Source: Chamaecrista fasciculata
Lineage: Eukaryota > Streptophyta > Magnoliopsida > Fabales > Fabaceae
NCBI GenBank assembly: GCA_003254925.1
Contig: QANZ01049214.1
Location: forward strand, 174,729-238,728
Direction: 5' to 3'
Length of the DNA stretch: 64,000 bases
Shown: positions 1-10,915 of the stretch, piece by piece
Numbering within the stretch: position 1 is the stretch's first letter
Layout of the letters: every line of letters starts with the position of its first letter
Notes under the pieces: model-generated
Told to the model about the DNA's origin: nothing
Database searches by the model: none
Seen by the model: only the letters and a program-made list of their open reading frames with translations
Program-made: the position numbers and the translations under genes

Positions 1-1612
1 ATATATATACATGTAGGACTAAAGTTGATATAAGAAAAACATAAAAGATCAAAACAAAATTAACTCCAAACATATAAATTTGACGATTGAAAATTTTCAG
101 CAATTAATGCCAATAATCCATAAGAGATAAATCAAACACGTGGAGAGGATTCTCATTAGAAGATATCAGCTACTTTTCATTTGGATACCTTCGTAGCATG
201 CAAAAGCTAACAATGAATCTGAAGTTAATAATTAGAAAGAAGAGAAAACTCACCTCTTGGTCTCTCTCAATTTATAATAACTCAATTAATTAGTAATAAT
301 AGAAATATGCGATTTAGTTTATAAAATAATTCAATTATCAATTATTTGTTCTTAGTGATAATTTGGTTTCTAAATTTATATTGATTTTATATTTTTTAGT
401 TCCTGAATTTATATTAAATTAATTAATAATTTTTAATTCTTAAATTTATAATGAATTTTTATTTTTTTAGTCTTTAAATTTGATTAGAGATCAAACAGTT
501 GCAATAATTCAGCCACTAAGTCATATATTTTAAGTATTTAAAAACTAATTAATTGACTCGATATAAATTCAAAGATTAAATAATAAATTTTCTTAAAAGA
601 AAAAAAATTCAAAACCTTTGAAGAGTACCTAAATTGATCTCCTTAGACACCAAATAAATCGATCATCTCAATTTTTATTTTATTCTTTTAAAACTTTGAC
701 TTTGTGTGAAGTCTCTTATGTCTGTTTCATCTAAAATTAATATGTATCATTATTTAAAAAAAAAAAACTAAAAAGATACGTCCTTTTCAACACCTAATTA
801 ACTAAAATTTACAATATAACAACTATTTTGACTCTCTAAAGAAATATGAAATTATGAATGTACTTTAATAATTTTTTGTAGCACCTAATATACATTATAT
901 ATAACGTCTAAAAGAATTCAGAAATTAGAGAAAATTAAAGGGAAGAGCCGGCCTACTTTTTAAAAAGTGAAGACAGAATATTGGCATGAGAGCAGAGACC
1001 ATTAATTATATCTTTTTCTACTTTGAAATATAAGGGAGGCCGGCAACGCTTTTTATATGACCTCAAATAAAAAAAAGCAACAGTCCAATGTGTCACTAAA
1101 AAAAGAAATAACTGAATTGATGATATCAAGATTTACAAGACGTAAATGGAAATTATTGTTCATAGTATATGGTATCAAAGACACCTTATAAGTTATAACA
1201 CAAAACAAAATCTCCCATAATTTCAGGCCAAAAAAAAAAAAATCTCCCATAATTGTGCCTTATTCTTGTGTTTAATGCTTAACCTTTTCCATTATAAGAT
1301 TTGAAAATCTTCTTTTTAGTTTCTTGGTGCGTATGATTACACTAAAATATAAAGGCAAGATTTAAAGTGAATCTTGAAAAGTAAAATGTTACTCTTTCTA
1401 TATATATAATTCTAATATTAAAAAGTTACCCTTTACCTAGTCTTTTTTGTTTTCATTTTAGAGAATTCGCTTTCAGAATAATAAGAAAGTATATATGCAA
1501 AATGGTTATGAGTGATATGTAAGTGATACCTAAGTCCTAACTCAAAAAATGTATATAAAACTTAGATGAATTTGGAAGCCGAAATGAGTGACCATTTGTA
1601 AGAACATGAGTC
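1..1612. other. Gene-free AT-rich DNA
   Basis: No gene is recognised. Between about 340 and 620, short T-rich phrases such as TTTAGTTCCTGAATTTAT recur in inverted orientation (near 480-600), which looks like an old, decayed hairpin MITE. The small open frame at 1053-1250 on - is low-complexity and non-coding in style. Confidence 0.5.
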
Positions 1613-1978
1613 CATAGTGTAAAAAATCGGACTGGTCATTGACCCGGTGAAAGGCTCATATCACTGGGTCACTGGTTCAACCGGTTGAGCCGGTTTACTT
1701 AAAAAATACATTTTCAAATATACATATTCATCAAATACATATTGATATATTACAATAATTTAAATTTAAAGTAAAAATTGGACATAACCATATGTCCATC
1801 ACATATAATAAGTGTCAAATATTTAATTTTTTTCTTTTTTTTTAAAAAATTTTTTCAAATATTTCCGGGTCAACCGGTTTCCGGTTTAACCGGCCGGTAT
1901 TTTTTTTTTTTTCCGGACCGGACTGGTGTCCGGTTCACCGGTTGAACCAGCTGATCCGCTCCGATTTTTTTCAATATG
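1613..1978. mobile_element. hAT-like MITE, 8-bp TSD CATGAGTC
   Basis: A 366-bp non-autonomous element. It begins CATAGTGTAAAAAATCGG and ends CCGATTTTTTTCAATATG, so the ends are imperfect inverted repeats. It is flanked by a perfect 8-bp duplication CATGAGTC (1605-1612 and 1979-1986), the TSD size of the hAT superfamily. The interior is rich in CCGG/ACCGGTT motifs near both ends (about 1618-1696 and 1864-1962) with an AT-rich middle. A longer relative with the same ends sits at 31246-31981. It encodes no transposase. Confidence 0.85.
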
Positions 1979-2239
1979 CATGAGTCAATTTCCACTAAAG
2001 AAATAGGCTTAATTATATGATTCCAAGAAGGTGTGATGAAATGCACTAGCTCCAACCAGTAAGCAACACGAAGTAACAAAACAAGAATTTCATGTGCTAA
2101 ACAAATTAAAATAGGACTCTTGTATCACACTCATCTATCTATTCAACAGAGATTATTAATTAAATAAAATTATATTTTAGAGATGTCCTAGGATTTTTTT
2201 CATTTAGATCAGATTTGATCCTGGCCTAAATAAAAAATT

Positions 2240-2695
2240 GGATAAATTACACTTTGGTACCTTAAGATATGGATCGATTCCACTTTAGTACCTTATTCTT
2301 TCAAAAATGACATTTTAGTATCTTATTCTATTCGTCATTAAGACTTTGGTATCCATAACTCATTTTCCGTTATCTTTTGACGGAAAAAAGCACGTGCATG
2401 GTTAAAAACATAGAATTCACCTTCCCAAACTCAGGTTTCACGATTCAACCTAAAAAAACATGAAATCCTTTGCCATCAAGTACATACTAAAATCGTGTTT
2501 TTTGGAAGATGAATCGTGAAATCTAAATTTAAGATGGTAAATTTCGTGTTTTTGACCATGAACATGACCTACACGTGTTTTTTTTCATTGAGAGATAACG
2601 AAAAAAAGTTTTGGGTACCAAAATATCACTTTTGAAAGAACATGGTACCAAAGTGAAATCGATTCATACCTCAAGATACCAAAGTATAATTTACC
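2240..2695. mobile_element. Palindromic Mutator-like MITE
   Basis: The left end reads GGATAAATTACACTTTGGTA and the right end is its near reverse complement (ACCAAAGTATAATTTACC). Inverted similarity continues inward for over 100 bp (GTACC...CGATTC / GAAATCGATTC...). The flanks TAAAAAATT and TTAAAAAAATT look like a 9-bp TSD blurred by an A-run. It belongs to the same terminal family as 4884-5282, where the TSD is perfect. It lies about 420 bp upstream of HEXO2. Confidence 0.75.
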
Positions 2696-2974
2696 TTAAA
2701 AAAATTAACATATATGAGAATAGATTAGAAGATATTAAATCATGGTTTATTCGTAATGATAAATATTTATTTTTATATATAAAAATGTCATATAACCTAT
2801 GCATATATGATCATTCTACTGTTCAATAATCAATACCATAAAATTGTTTCCTCAATCAATTTTAAAAAACAATCCAAACTCCATTGGAACGAAAAATTGT
2901 CTGCATGTACAAAAAAAATATATAAGTTGTGCAAATGTTTTCTATTTAAGTCCAGCAAAGAAGATTTTTGTGTG

Positions 2975-2984
2975 TATATATATA
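2975..2984 (+). promoter_or_regulatory. Possible TATA box of HEXO2
   Basis: A TATATATA run lies about 130 bp upstream of the HEXO2 start codon. The distance would give a normal plant 5' leader of about 100 bases. AT runs are very common in this window, so this is only a position-based suggestion. Confidence 0.3.
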
Positions 2985-3112
2985 TGGATAGTGAGTGAAG
3001 TCTCATGTTAAAGGACACAAATTCCATTATTCCATCTCAATTTTTCATTTTCAACCAACAAAAACACTATCAAATCACACTTCAACACAAATTCACACAC
3101 CCAAAAAAACCA

Positions 3113-6100
3113 ATGGCTTTCTTTTCTTATACGTCACTTCTTCTTCTTCTATTATTACTCTTTCAATCTGCTGCGAGCAGTACCATCGGTATTACCGTGT
3201 GGCCTCAACCACGTAAATTCACATGGTCTTCTCCTCCACAAGCCACTCTTCTATCCCCTTTCTTCGCCGTCACCACCAACGCCGAACACCACATCCACCT
3301 CGCCGCCGCCGTACGCCGCTACCTCCACCTCATCCTCACCGAGCACCACCGCCCTCTAGTTCCCCCCGCCGCCGTCAATTTCTCCAAAAACCTCCCGCCG
3401 CTACAAACCCTAACCATCGCCGTCGCCGATTCTTCCGCTCCGCTCCACCACGGCGTCGACGAGTCGTACTCTCTCAAAATCTCCGCCTCCGGTTCGGCGG
3501 ATCTCGCCGCCGCGACGCCGTGGGCCGCGATTCGAGGGCTGGAGACGTTCTCGCAGCTGGTTTGGGGAAATCCGTCGCGCGTGGCGGTCGGAGTGGAGGT
3601 TTGGGATGCGCCGATCTTCGCGCACAGAGGCGTTATGCTTGATACGTCGAGGAATTTCTTCGCCGTGGAGGATATTCTGAGGACGATTTCGGCGATGAGT
3701 ATGAATAAGATGAATGTGTTTCACTGGCACATTACGGATTCGCACTCTTTTCCGATGATAGTTCCGTCGGAGACTGAATTGGCCGATAAGGGATCGTACG
3801 GCTCCGATATGCAGTATTCGCCGGACGATGTAAGAAGGATCGTGAATTTTGGGCTTGACCATGGGGTTCGAGTCGTGCCTGAAATTGACGCACCTGGTTA
3901 GTATCATAATCTTACATTAACACTAGTATTATAAAATTAATTATTACTCTAATAAATTGACTTCTGATTTGTTTGTTTGTGATTGTATCCTGCTTTATTC
4001 AGTTTAATATTTGGACTATATCATTGTTTGGATCCCAAAATTGTACATATGTTTCAATGACTTGGTTCTTAGTTCTTACATGATCTATTAATTGAATTTT
4101 GATTTTAAAAACTTAAGGGTGTGTTTTGTATGTGATATTATAATATAAATATAAAATACATAATAAAAATATATCAAAATAATGGTATTTAAAGTCTGAC
4201 TCCTCACTCCTCAAATATGATATTGTTATGGGTTGTGATTGTGAACTTGTCTTATTCTCTACGGCAAAAAGTTGCTTATTTATAGGCCAAAGTCCTATCG
4301 TGGTCCCTCATGTTTTCTCAAAGTTTTAATTTGGTCCCTCAAGTTTTTTTTATTCCGTTTTGGTCCTTCATATTTACTCAAAGTTCCGTTTTGGTCTATC
4401 AAGTTTTTTCACTCTATTTTAGTCCCTCAAATTTCTAAAAAGTTCCACCGTTAGTTCCTTACTCTTTTCCATCCACTTCTTCTGTTAAAAAAAAAAAAAA
4501 AAAACTAACTTTCATCTCCTAATAATTTTGTTCTTTTACAAAAGGGGAGGACCTTAATACAAAAGAGCAAAATTGTTGGGAGATGAAAGTTAGTTTTTTT
4601 TCTTTTTTAACGAAAAAGTGGATGGAAAAGAATCAGAGACTAACAATGGAACTTTTTGGAAACTTGAGGGACCAAAAAGAAACTTTGAGCAAACATGAGG
4701 AACCAAACTAGAACAAAAAAAATTTGAGGGACCAAAATAAAACATTAAGCAAACATGAGGGACCAAAATAGGACTTTGGCCTATAATTATATTCCTAAAA
4801 TTGACTAGCTAACGTTAAAGAGTTGGTGTTGGCCGAAAAAAACCTTTAAAGAGTTGGTATCACGCACAACGATATAAAATATAGGGTAAATTACATTTTG
4901 GTACCCTATGGTTTGACCCTATTTCACTTTGGTACCCTGTGGTTTGAAACTTGACACTTTGGTACCCTGTGGTATTCTCCATTAACACTTTGGTACCTTT
5001 TGAAGTTATTTTGTAATTTTAACCATAATAAATTTTACAAAAATTACATATTGACCCCAAAAAATTTTAAATTTTTCATTTTAGTCCCAGTATAATATGT
5101 ATCCAGGGACCTATTTGTAATTTTTTGAAAATTTTTTGGGGTCAATATGTAATTTTTGCAAAATTTGTTATGGTTAAAATTACAAAATAGCTCCAAAGGG
5201 TACCAAAGTGTTAATGGAGAATACCACAGGGTACCAAAGTGAAATAGGGTCAAACCACAGGGTACCAAAGTGTAATTTACCCTAAAATATAATATTAGTT
5301 ATTACTATATTCTGATTGAAAGTCAAAAACCTTGCGATACGTTATACCTGCATATGGAATTGTGAATAATATTATTTAATTTACTCAGTTTAATCATAAG
5401 ATCGATCGGTATATTAATTACTCTATAATTTTTTTATAAAGTTTACCCTTTCCACATAATTCAGGTTTACAAAATTGATAGTTTCAAGGATTATCTTATA
5501 AAAAAAGTATAGCCATATGTTATGTTTGATAATTAATATCTGTCCAACGCTGATACACAGGATGTTTTACTGTCTACCTTGAGTTTGCTCAATTTTGAAA
5601 CTGCAAATTTAAATCGTAGGACCGATTGATATATTAATTATAATTAATCTACAGTTTTTGTATCGTAAGACATGTGTTCCCATTAGCATTATTCAAGTCT
5701 AAAAGTGTGCCCATTTTCCCTTTTCACATAATTCAACTTTACAAAGTGTGATACGTACATCCGAGTATTATTATGGTTCATAAAGCACACACATTTCAGA
5801 AACAATATTCATTGTAATAGAAATCTGTCATAAACTCATATTTAGACATTGAGTATTTTCTCAAGTATTAGTATCCGTACTTAAATTATAGATTAAGAAA
5901 ACAGAGTTATGTCCTTACTAACTGCTTAACTTTTTGTCTAGTGAAAAGTGTTTGGTATTAGAGTCAATGTTAGGTTAGATACCCAATAGGACAATTGCTG
6001 AGGACTATATTGTTGGCCAAGGTGTGACAATTGTTTCATGATGGAAGCCAAAGTATAAAGTCAAATCATAGTTGAACCATAAACACTTGGCGTTTGCTTT

Positions 6101-7303
6101 AAGAAAATAGAATTGCTTACTTGCTAATAGTTATAACTTTTGGTTTAGTGATAAGTACTTGATCTAACAGAATTGAATACTGTGTGAAATGTGTTTCCTA
6201 TGAGCATTATCCTAGTCCAAAAGCATGCCCTTTTTCCCCTTTCCACATAGTTCACTTCATCATTTGAAAGAGATTACTTTGTCTGCCTAATATATACTAA
6301 ATTATGAAAAGACGATGATTACTGATTAAAACAAACTGTGAATTTTGCAGCACACACAGGATCTTGGGCTTTGGCATACCCAGAGATTGTAACATGTGCC
6401 GACATGTTCTGGTTGCCAGCAGGAACTGCATGGCCAGACAGGCTTGCTTCAGAACCAGGAACAGGGCAACTAAATCCCTTAAACCCCAAAACTTATACAG
6501 TTGTTAAGAATGTCATAAACGATGTCACAACCTTATTCCCAGAACCATTTTACCACGGTGGCGCCGACGAGGTTGTCCCAGGTTGCTGGAAAACCGACCC
6601 AACAATCCAAACCTTCCTATCAAATAATGGAACACTCAGCCAAGTTCTTGAGACATTCATCAATTCCACCCTCCCTTTTATCTTATCCCTCAACCGAACT
6701 GTGGTCTATTGGGAAGATGTTTTCCTAGATGCCAACATTAAAGTGACATCCTCAGCTCTACCAAAAGAAAATGTGATCCTACAGACATGGAACAATGGAC
6801 ACAACAACACGAAACTCCTCGTGTCCTCGGGGTACCGGACCATTGTTTCATCTTCTGAGTTCTATTATTTGGACTGTGGACATGGGGATTTTGTGGGGAA
6901 CAACTCTCAGTATGATCAGCAAAATGGGGACAACAAAGGGAATAATGGAGATTCTTGGTGTGGACCATTTAAGACATGGCAAACCATATATAACTATGAT
7001 ATAACATATGGGCTGAGTGAAGAGGAGGCAAAGCTGGTTCTTGGTGGGGAAGTGACATTGTTTTCCGAGCAGGCGGATCCGACTGTGTTGGATTCGAGGA
7101 TTTGGCCGAGATCTTCAGCGATGGCGGAGTCATTGTGGTCCGGAAATTGTGATGAGAAGGGTCAAAAGAGATATGCAGAGGCCACAGATAGATTGAATGA
7201 ATGGAGAAGCAGAATGGTGGGCAGAGGTATAAGGGCTGAGCCTATTCAGCCACTTTGGTGTGTTAGGAATCCTGGTATGTGCAATACACTGAATACAGTA
7301 TAA
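3113..7303 (+). CDS. HEXO2: Beta-N-acetylhexosaminidase, HEXO2-type (GH20), two exons
   Basis: Exons 3113-3896 and 6351-7303 join as ...GAC GCA CCT G|CA CAC ACA..., giving 578 residues; plant HEXO2 proteins are about 580. The intron is GT-AG. Family role: exo-hydrolysis of terminal GlcNAc/GalNAc from N-glycans, trimming secreted glycoproteins in the apoplast or vacuole. Residues 1 to about 23 form a Leu-rich signal peptide. The start at 3113 is preferred over the in-frame upstream ATG at 3005 because it directly precedes the signal peptide. A GH20b-like N-terminal domain is followed by the GH20 barrel ([36 protein letters not shown]). The catalytic pair lies in HGGADEV (about D334/E335). The C-terminal part has [16 protein letters not shown] and AESLWSG and ends with the conserved cysteine-rich tail around WCVRNPGMC. 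The two-exon layout and sequence closely match what I know of Arabidopsis HEXO2. Exon 1 is very GC-rich compared with its surroundings. The intron holds two Mutator-like MITEs. No break seen. Confidence 0.95.
4285..4781. mobile_element. Palindromic MITE in HEXO2 intron (GGCCAAAGTCC ends)
   Basis: About 497 bp with ends GGCCAAAGTCCTAT and ATAGGACTTTGGCC. Repeated phrases of the type GGTCCCTCAAG on the left are mirrored by TTGAGGGACC on the right, so the whole element can fold into one hairpin with an A/T-rich loop near 4480-4600. The flanks (CTTATTTATA / TATAATTATA) match at 7 of 10 positions, a possible eroded 9-10-bp TSD. The same termini bound the much larger gene-capturing element at 30261-32275. 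Confidence 0.75.
4884..5282. mobile_element. Mutator-like MITE in HEXO2 intron, perfect 9-bp TSD
   Basis: A 399-bp element with ends GGGTAAATTACATTTTGGTA and TACCAAAGTGTAATTTACCC. It is flanked by the perfect 9-bp duplication TAAAATATA (4875-4883 and 5283-5291), the TSD length of the Mutator superfamily. The arms are nearly full-length inverted repeats. No coding capacity is seen. A fragment resembling its core (about 4998-5180) recurs inside the hAT element at 31425-31600. Confidence 0.88.
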
Positions 7304-8362
7304 ATGTATTATAATAATATTGGTGTATTGCTAAATTCTACTTAATTATTATTTATGGCATTTATTTTGAAGGGTCTAGTTCATTCTGTTTTGAGAATGA
7401 ATGATGTTTGTGAGTTATATATATATATATGTATATATATATATGTATGTATATGTTTGTTATGGCTCATGTTTTTCCTGCAATTATTTTTGGTGGTAGC
7501 TTTGTGGTTATAGAACAAAGAGAAAAAGAGAAAGCTGGATTTATGTTCTTACAGAATCTCTATTTCTTGAGATAGTGTGTCGTCATTATTAATTGAATAC
7601 TCTGCTTCTTTGTTTTTGCATTACTCTAATACATGAAAGTTTGGTTTTTATTAACCGCAGTTAAAATGTTTAATTCTCTGCTATAGTACTTGCTGAAACT
7701 GAAATGAAATCATGTTTTTGAGTAGTAGAGTAATACTAAAACTCTGTACTGATTACATCATTGTTTTATCACCAAATTAAAATAGGGTTCTTGTCTAACT
7801 AGTACTAATCATGATTTTGATGACTTCATGAACAGTTGTGACTTAAGTGTGCAAATTCGTTTGATCATCTGGTGGAAACTAGTTGAGGGAAGTCCTTTTA
7901 ACAGATCAAGAATGAAACCTAAGTTTAAGTGTGCAAATTCGTTTGATTATCTGAGAGGGTTAAAGAATTTAATAAAAACAATAATGGTACACTCTTGGAA
8001 CTCTCACCATCCAGACATGTATGTGAGCCAACTCTTTTACACGTTGTTCTTGTGTGCATGGTGTCATACTGGCATATATATAAGAATGAGTAGGAAGAAG
8101 ATGAATAGATCACCGTTTACACCTCTACTTCTAATAAAGATACCAAAAATACTTCAGCTTCCTACCTTAATATAGTAACACAATCATCACATATTCATCC
8201 GCTAGCTAGCTTTGTGCCTTTTGCTCTTCAGAAAGAGAGAAGACAAGTGTGCATATCGTAGATATATATACACAAATTTCTAGTCATACATATGCATGCG
8301 GCGCCTATCATTCCAATTAAGTTTCTATTCCTTTCCATTGAAGCTTGCCCTTTCAGTGTGTG
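7304..8362. other. Spacer between HEXO2 and the LTP gene
   Basis: It holds the HEXO2 3' untranslated region, with an AT microsatellite at about 7417-7453 (TATATG variants), and then AT-rich DNA. A phrase AAGTGTGCAAATTCGTTTGAT occurs twice (about 7845 and 7926), a short local duplication. The open frame at 7828-8175 shows no domain or coding bias and is not called. Confidence 0.5.
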
Positions 8363-8371
8363 TATATATAT
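8363..8371 (+). promoter_or_regulatory. Probable TATA box of the LTP gene
   Basis: TATATATAT lies about 105 bp upstream of the ATG, followed about 30 bp later by a CT/CA-rich stretch (CTCACTCACACAG) that would suit a plant transcription start. The distance and context are typical, but this is inferred from position only. Confidence 0.45.
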
Positions 8372-8475
8372 AGTCTCACTCACACAGAGAGACACACACC
8401 ATTTAAATTTGTTTAAGAAATATATATAGAGAGAGAGATAAAAAAAAAATAATTAGCAGTGAGATTAATTAAAGG

Positions 8476-8859
8476 ATGAAAGGAGTAGTAGTGGCGGTAT
8501 TTGTTGTTGTTGCATTAATTGCTTCATCATTAGCAACAATAGCATTACCATCATCATCATTGAGATTGAGAAGAGGGAGGGATACTATAACATGTGGAGA
8601 AGTGATAGAATATCTGAAGCCATGTGAAGAGTACTTGAAAGCAGCGAGTGGGGCGAAGCCATCAGAAGAATGTTGCAATGGTGCTAACGCTCTCAAAACC
8701 GCCGCTACAACTCCTCAAGACAAGAAGACTGCCTGTGAATGCATCAAAACCGTCGCGGAAGCCATCAAACCAAACCCTCAAAATGCACACGATCTTCCAT
8801 CCAACTGTGGAATCTCCTTGCCCTTTGACATTTCACCAGACATCGACTGCTCCAAGTAA
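8476..8859 (+). CDS. Non-specific lipid transfer protein, type 1
   Basis: A 127-residue secreted protein. Family role: binds acyl lipids in a hydrophobic tunnel in the apoplast (cuticle, defence, wall functions). Residues 1 to about 23 are a hydrophobic signal peptide. The eight-cysteine motif is complete: C40, C50, C66-C67, C87, C89, C111, C125, with spacing X9, X15, CC, X19, CXC, X21, X13, which fits type 1. Between the signal peptide and C40 there is an unusually long basic linker with RLRRGR, whereas most mature type-1 proteins start only a few residues before the first Cys. The stop TAA overlaps a good 5' splice site (AA|GTAATC at 8856). Splicing to the acceptor at 9172 would replace the end with K-IGYVESQK and a stop at 9198-9200, matching the place where many LTP genes have their single intron. 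The ATG is preceded by AAAGG and no in-frame upstream ATG was found. Confidence 0.93.
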   Translation: MKGVVVAVFVVVALIASSLATIALPSSSLRLRRGRDTITCGEVIEYLKPCEEYLKAASGAKPSEECCNGANALKTAATTPQDKKTACECIKTVAEAIKPNPQNAHDLPSNCGISLPFDISPDIDCSK

Positions 8860-9172
8860 TCATAATTCTTTTCTCATATTCTCCTCATCACTTTCTTTAA
8901 TTAGTTTTTTAAATTAAATATGATCGATTCGCTAGGGAATTAGTTCTCCACTTCTTATAGCAACGAATTAGCCTTAATATGTACAATTTTTGTGTATAAA
9001 GTAAAATTTATGCAGTAGTACTAGATATATGTATATATTTTATTTCTCTCTCTCTTACAATTTCTTAATTATACTTTAATTTTTTTTTGCCTGATAATTA
9101 TACTTTAATTGAAGAATCACTTTCTGTGTAAATCTTTCCGATCCAGTTGATGATTTGTGTGTTAATTTGCAG
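8856..9172 (+). other. Candidate 3'-terminal intron of the LTP gene
   Basis: It begins GTAATC (8856) and ends TTAATTTGCAG (9172), with a T-rich tract before the AG. Spliced, the reading frame gains IGYVESQK and then TGA (9198-9200). Retained, translation stops at once at 8857-8859. Plant LTP genes often carry one intron just before the stop, which makes the spliced form plausible. Confidence 0.5.
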
Positions 9173-9200
9173 GATTGGTTACGTTGAAAGTCAAAAATGA

Positions 9201-10022
9201 AGGACTTGTACAATTCAAAAGCTAAGAAATGCATGGCACTATTAGTACTATAAATATGTATTAGTATTTCTTGGTTTGATTACATACATACATAAGAAAG
9301 CCTTGTAATAATAGGAATCTGCTTAGAGGGCTGCATGGGTAGATTCTCCCCTACGTACGCTTCTCGCTTTCCTCACTTATAAATAATAATAATAATACTA
9401 ATAAAGTGGCCTACTTCAAGTTTTATTGCCTTCTCATTTTTACTTTGTTCACACTTCACACTCTTACTCACAATTTATAATTAATTTTTATGATAATAAG
9501 ATTTTGGCTAAATTATCCAAATAATAATAATAATTAATTTTTATGATAACTCAGGCCAAAAGTTTTTTTTTTTTTATGATAACGTACAAGATGGACGTTG
9601 GATGTAAATTAATTGGGCTTAGCTTTGGGCTAAACTAATCACTAAGGACTTCACACTATGTATATTGCTAGCCCAAATAATAATAATTAATCGCCTCTGT
9701 CCATTTTTTTTTAGTTTGTACTAACAAAAAATTATATATATATACGTTTTGTCCCTTTGGTATATATATGTCCAACAAGATAATGAGATAAACTCATAAA
9801 CACTCTAAAAAAAACAAATGAATACAAATAAAGGAAAAGAGACAATAGTTAGTGATTGCCAGACAAGTTCTTTTCATTATTGAGAATTTGAGATGTGTAT
9901 CCATCACTGCCTATTAATTAACAAGTTAATTTCCAGGGGGGGCATCTCATGTATTTAATTACGCATGCTATTATTTTATTTTATTTTATTCCAACTCTGT
10001 CAACTGTCAGTCATTATAAATA
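9201..10022. other. Gene-free spacer
   Basis: AT-rich DNA with short AAT repeats (about 9386-9398, 9520-9534) and no open frame of note. Nothing else recognised. Confidence 0.5.
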
Positions 10023-10307
10023 CTTCCTTCGATTTTATATATTTGATGTTTAAGGTAAACACACATATTAAGGAAATGATTAGCTCACCTAGAATGAAGA
10101 GAAAAATAAGATAAAAAGACTAATTATCTCTATTAAATTACTTGGGAAATATTTATTCATTTATGACTATACTATATTTAATAGAGATAGAATGGTAAAC
10201 AAATAATTAATGTTCTCTTGAATTTATAAAACATCAGATATTTTGAAATAAAAATGACTCTCTAAAACATCATATATATATATATATATATATAGAACCG
10301 AAGGGAG
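10023..10307. mobile_element. Stowaway-like MITE, older copy
   Basis: About 285 bp with ends CTTCCTTCG... and ...CGAAGGGAG, flanked by TA on both sides (10021-10022, 10308-10309). Its interior (GATGTTTAAGG, AAATGATTAGC, AGAATGAAGAGAAAAAT, TCTCTTGAATTTATAAAACATC) matches the better-preserved copy at 12025-12298. An AT microsatellite (10272-10294) has grown near the right end. Confidence 0.75.
10272..10294. repeat. (AT)n microsatellite inside a Stowaway-like MITE
   Basis: An uninterrupted AT run near the right end of the element at 10023-10307. Confidence 0.9.
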
Positions 10308-10637
10308 TATATAATTGCATGGATATTATATTATATTGTGCATAACAACATAAGCATTTCATTTAGAGAGTTACAACTTAAAACAGAAATCCTGATTAAC
10401 CGAACTATTGACTTTCTTTTTACCTTTCGTATATATTAAAAAATTAGTTAGACCTCTTAAAGCCCTTCATAAACTCTCAATCAACAGTACAACTTTTGTG
10501 CATATATTTATGTTTGACTTCCATCAAAGTTAGCACTTCAATATGAATTAATTTCGTTGCTAATGTTCCTATATGGCTCCTTTTTTTTATAATTAATTAA
10601 TTATTAAGGAAATTAATTAATTGAGAACCTTCTATAG

Positions 10638-10915
10638 CAAGGCTTTGCCTCCAAGACTCTGCCTCCAAAGGCTTTGCCTCCAAGGCTTTGCCTCCAAGGC
10701 TTTGCCTCCAAGGCTTTGTCGCCAGGGGTTGCCGCCAAGGCTTTGTCGCCAGGGGTTGCCGCCAAGGCTTTGCCACTAGGGGTTGCCGCCAAGGCTTTGC
10801 CGCCAGGGGTTGCCGCCAGGGCTTTGCCGCCAAGAGTTTGCCTCCAGGGGTTGCCTCCAAGGCTTTGCCGCCAGAAGTTGCCGCCAGGGCTTTGCCGCCA
10901 AGAGTTTGCCGCCAA
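10638..10915. repeat. 14/27-bp GC-rich minisatellite inside the solo LTR
   Basis: First come several 14-bp units AAGGCTTTGCCTCC, then longer 27-bp units of the type AAGGCTTTGTCGCC + AGGGGTTGCCGCC, with variants. The array is much more GC-rich than the flanks. Because 27 is divisible by 3, all frames stay open and give fake nine-residue repeat proteins on both strands; none is a real gene. Confidence 0.85.

Noticed and set aside
1870..2079. Open frame of 69 codons on -
   Set aside because: It overlaps the CCGG-rich end of the hAT MITE at 1613-1978 and has no coding features.
3005..3112. Upstream in-frame ATG of HEXO2 (adds 36 residues)
   Set aside because: It would bury the signal peptide; the ATG at 3113 is directly before it and fits the family.
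7828..8175. Open frame of 115 codons upstream of the LTP gene
   Set aside because: No domain or compositional sign of coding, and it includes a local duplication; the region is best read as spacer or promoter.
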